From Perkinsus olseni (Eukaryota > Perkinsozoa > Perkinsida), in the NCBI GenBank assembly GCA_013115125.1, contig JABANN010000032.1, forward strand, positions 1 to 64,000: DNA of 64,000 bases, written 5' to 3'. Shown here piece by piece: positions 62,670-64,000 of the stretch. Each line of letters opens with the position of its first letter. Position 1 is the stretch's first letter. The position numbers were made by a program, and so were the translations under genes. The notes beneath the pieces are model-generated. The model had not been told where the DNA came from and searched no databases. It worked only from the letters and a program-made list of their open reading frames with translations.

Positions 62670-64000
62670 TTACAAGTCCCACATAGTTGGTACATAGCAT
62701 GACATGGGTGATACGAACCTGGCCCCGTGATTTCGCGAAAAGTTGGTATGAACGCATGCACATGTCATCATTACCTCGCAATTATCAGTATCCATAGAAG
62801 CAGGCATGGGCGTTGGGAGCACCTTCGATCCTCGAGAATCCAACGGGCGGAATACTAGCAGCTGGTCACACCTGCAGACCGACCATGCCGCTACCATTCC
62901 CACGGGAGGGACTACACGCGACGAGACACGGCGATTGAACCCCCGGCGGAGCTAGTTGAAAAGAAACCTTTCACGGTGTCTCCGTCATGGCAGGAAAAAT
63001 CGTCACGCACGGTTGTGAGCCCTTTCTGAATGTGGAAAATTAGTATTCCTATTCACTGCCCTCCGCTACCCACTTCTTCTATTGTTACATTGCGCACTAC
63101 AATGCTGCATCACAACACACTCTGCGAATACCGAAGCGCTCCTCGAGGAATGCTCACCAATTCCAGGTGGGCGCCGCCCCTTCGCCCTCCGTCTCCAGAC
63201 GTTTCTTCCAGCTGGTCGTGTCAACGTGAATATCATATTGTCTGCAACAAGCACGCTTCGACCTTGGATACGTCTGAAGCCTACCTAGAAAGCCTCTGTA
63301 AAAAGTGTTTCATCGAAGTTATGCACTGCTGCTTGGCAGTGTTCGAACGGCTGGCGGAAATGACAGATAACTGTCGATCGATGATCTGCCACAAACAACA
63401 ACGACACCATCACACTTCCACACGACCAACCAGCCCCGCCCACCTGTTGCTGCTGCTGCTGCTGTTGCTGGATATTACGTTGGGAATTGTCACCGCCGCT
63501 TTCCGCCTGAAATGGAGCTACATCGACAAGCGAAGAGAAATTAACAGAAATTAACGTGACCGCAGAAAAAAGCTAAAAAACCATTTTCCTCTACGAGAAG
63601 TGAGGGTTGCTGCGCGAAACTCACACCAATCGAAAGCTCTAGAAATTTATGATTCCGGTCTTTATGGGTCCGGTCGCGCTCCAATATTCAAACTTTCAAC
63701 GCACGCGATCAGCTGTAGAGACTCTCTTTGACCGGATGGTGAGCATAAGGTAGACCACTACACTACTCTCACCCGAAACTAAAAGAGCGCTAACTCAATT
63801 CCAGCGCCCCGTTCGAGGTTTTAACGGCCATAACTTGTTCAGTTCGGTTGGTTCCAAATGGAGGTGTTCGAGAGCAAGTTGGGAGAAAGCAACGTAGTTT
63901 TTACGAGAAAATCGAGAAACACAACTTCGAAGTAGTCTGGGAGAGCCCTTACAGGACATTTCAGTAAACGTAAGCCACGAACTGCGGATTAGAGAGCCAC
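62670..64000. other. right end of window, no gene supported
   Basis: It contains a CTG/TTG run at 63444-63470 (reads as poly-Gln on the minus strand or poly-Leu on the plus) and otherwise no recognisable features. Confidence 0.35.
63444..63470 (+). repeat. (CTG)n run
   Basis: Nine CTG/TTG triplets in a row. Confidence 0.9.

Noticed and set aside
1-64000. Enrichment of in-frame, stop-free introns
   Set aside because: About five of some thirty resolved introns are multiples of three without stops. Chance alone predicts roughly four or five, so there is no general trend, only individually interesting cases.
1-64000. Spliced-leader RNA gene
   Set aside because: Looked for the dinoflagellate/Perkinsus leader core (CCGTAGCCATTTTGGCTCAAG and variants) on both strands. 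Only partial matches such as GGCTCAAG at 37170 and CCGTAGCC at 48.9 kb were seen, not enough.
1-64000. CRISPR arrays, insertion sequences, integrases, reverse transcriptase or viral genes
   Set aside because: No spaced direct repeats, transposase or polymerase motifs, or terminal repeats were seen. The window looks wholly nuclear-eukaryotic.

Overview
The window looks like nuclear DNA of an alveolate protist, most probably a Perkinsus-type organism (inference). Four things point that way. Protein-coding genes are cut by many tiny GT-AG introns of about 38-110 nt. Many start codons sit just after a pyrimidine tract plus AG, as expected if mRNAs receive a trans-spliced leader. The eIF4E homologue has a long insertion and a cap-pocket Trp-to-Tyr change. 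A partial 5S rRNA copy has the 5' end I associate with dinoflagellate-type 5S. Genes lie in same-strand runs with short gaps (about 10-150 nt where both ends are resolved).

Layout. 0.35-8.8 kb (+): translation factor eIF3d with 12 introns, two small Dabb-domain genes, a probable mitochondrial 180-aa protein, and an aspartyl/asparaginyl beta-hydroxylase-type gene. A third Dabb copy is at 10.4 kb (+). 11.5-20.2 kb (-): a single-pass membrane protein, a 6.3-kb uninterrupted ORF for a bridge-like lipid-transfer protein (FMP27/BLTP2-like), and a Ser/Thr kinase with DFN instead of DFG. 20.7-25.6 kb (+): eIF4E, two unresolved genes, and a B-box zinc-finger gene whose last exon is duplicated 0.9 kb downstream. 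26.7-29.5 kb (-): a serine carboxypeptidase (S10). 31.9-38.1 kb (+): two NIPA-like Mg2+ transporters, a gene encoding only the NIPA cytosolic tail, a HAD_SAK-type phosphatase-fold gene, then a truncated 5S copy on the other strand. 39.2-43.0 kb (-): mitoribosomal mL49 and bL25m in tandem, then a Gln/Met/Pro-rich nuclear-looking protein. 45.5-47.0 kb (-): a CLK/LAMMER kinase. 47.7-48.2 kb (+): an unrecognised three-exon gene. 50.7-61.1 kb (-): presequence protease PreP, RPA-interacting protein, an ankyrin-repeat protein and a C69 dipeptidase, in that transcriptional order.

No operon-like pathway links these genes. Themes are cytosolic translation (eIF3d, eIF4E), mitochondrial translation and protein turnover (mL49, bL25m, PreP), and secreted or organellar peptidases (S10, C69, PreP).

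The most unusual non-coding signal is a set of perfect palindromes with a single central base. They are dense at 29.87-31.42 kb, with further copies at 26.9 kb (inside a 53-nt intron), 27.7-27.8 kb and 50.4 kb. Intron coordinates were worked out by eye from reading frame and splice signals. Where exon phases sum correctly I say so.
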